A stretch of DNA of 5,624 nt from an uncultured Lachnospiraceae bacterium (GTDB lineage: Bacteria; Bacillota; Clostridia; Lachnospirales; Lachnospiraceae), in NCBI GenBank assembly GCA_945643825.1, contig CALZEZ010000108.1, positions 1 through 5,624 of the forward strand, in the 5' to 3' direction. This document shows, piece after piece, positions 5,594 through 5,624 of this stretch. Both the position numbers and the translations under genes were made by a program. Numbering within the stretch: position 1 is the first letter of the stretch; each line of letters starts with the position of its first letter. The notes under the pieces were generated by a model that was given only the letters and a program-made list of their open reading frames with translations, searched no databases and was not told the DNA's origin.

Positions 5594-5624
5594 GTCAACT
5601 GCATTGACACATTTTGTCAATGCG
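5594..5624. repeat. Two overlapping GTCAA/TTGAC dyads at the window edge
   Basis: GTCAA (5594-5598) can pair with TTGAC (5604-5608) around CTGCA. Alternatively GCATTGAC (5601-5608) pairs perfectly with GTCAATGC (5616-5623) around a 7-nt T-rich loop. The two share TTGAC and exclude each other. The first repeats the preceding hairpin's sequence almost exactly, 30 bp further on (GGTCAAC-GCA-TTGAC). The array may continue past the window. Confidence 0.6.

Noticed and set aside
5499..5624. CRISPR array or integron attC sites
   Set aside because: There are no regularly spaced identical repeats with unique spacers, and no paired RYYYAAC/GTTRRRY core sites. The units are short palindromes of differing length.

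Overview
The window looks like a chromosomal segment of a low-GC Gram-positive anaerobe, most likely a clostridial Lachnospiraceae. The inference rests on AT-rich DNA, strong GGAGG-type ribosome binding sites, a clostridial-type hybrid histidine kinase with a periplasmic-binding-like sensor, and an IS91-like transposase remnant of a kind I associate with this family. No database search was possible.

Left part (1-2697): decayed accessory DNA. On the minus strand, 1-519 is the C-terminal half of an IS91-family (Y2/HUH) transposase, 5'-truncated and frameshifted. It is followed by about 280 bp without a convincing gene. This stretch carries three copies of a TCCCAGTAAAT-type motif, two of which form a hairpin flanked by A and T runs. 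A hypothetical reading frame (798-1139), possibly itself frameshifted, comes next. Then comes the wreck of a membrane hybrid sensor kinase (1148-2697). It has an in-frame TAG near its start, a small frame-changing deletion in the sensor, an in-frame TAA, and a large deletion that removed the ATPase domain and the front of the receiver domain.

Right part (2754-5447): an intact, apparently regulated operon. An extended -10 promoter drives a leader RNA that encodes a 19-residue peptide, MNTFYVNSLRRRERRRKLL, with six arginine codons. A long hairpin over those codons, a candidate antiterminator and a strong intrinsic terminator follow, and the next gene is argS (arginyl-tRNA synthetase). This has the architecture of ribosome-mediated transcription attenuation responding to arginyl-tRNA supply. 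It is notable because Gram-positive aminoacyl-tRNA synthetase genes are more usually controlled by T-boxes. Downstream by 34 bp is a complete metallo-beta-lactamase-fold hydrolase, probably co-transcribed and so under the same attenuator.

Right edge (5448-5624): no gene, but a dense cluster of palindromes built on GGTCAA/TTGACC. One is a 26-bp near-perfect dyad, one is a terminator-like hairpin, and two overlap and are mutually exclusive. The cluster runs off the window.
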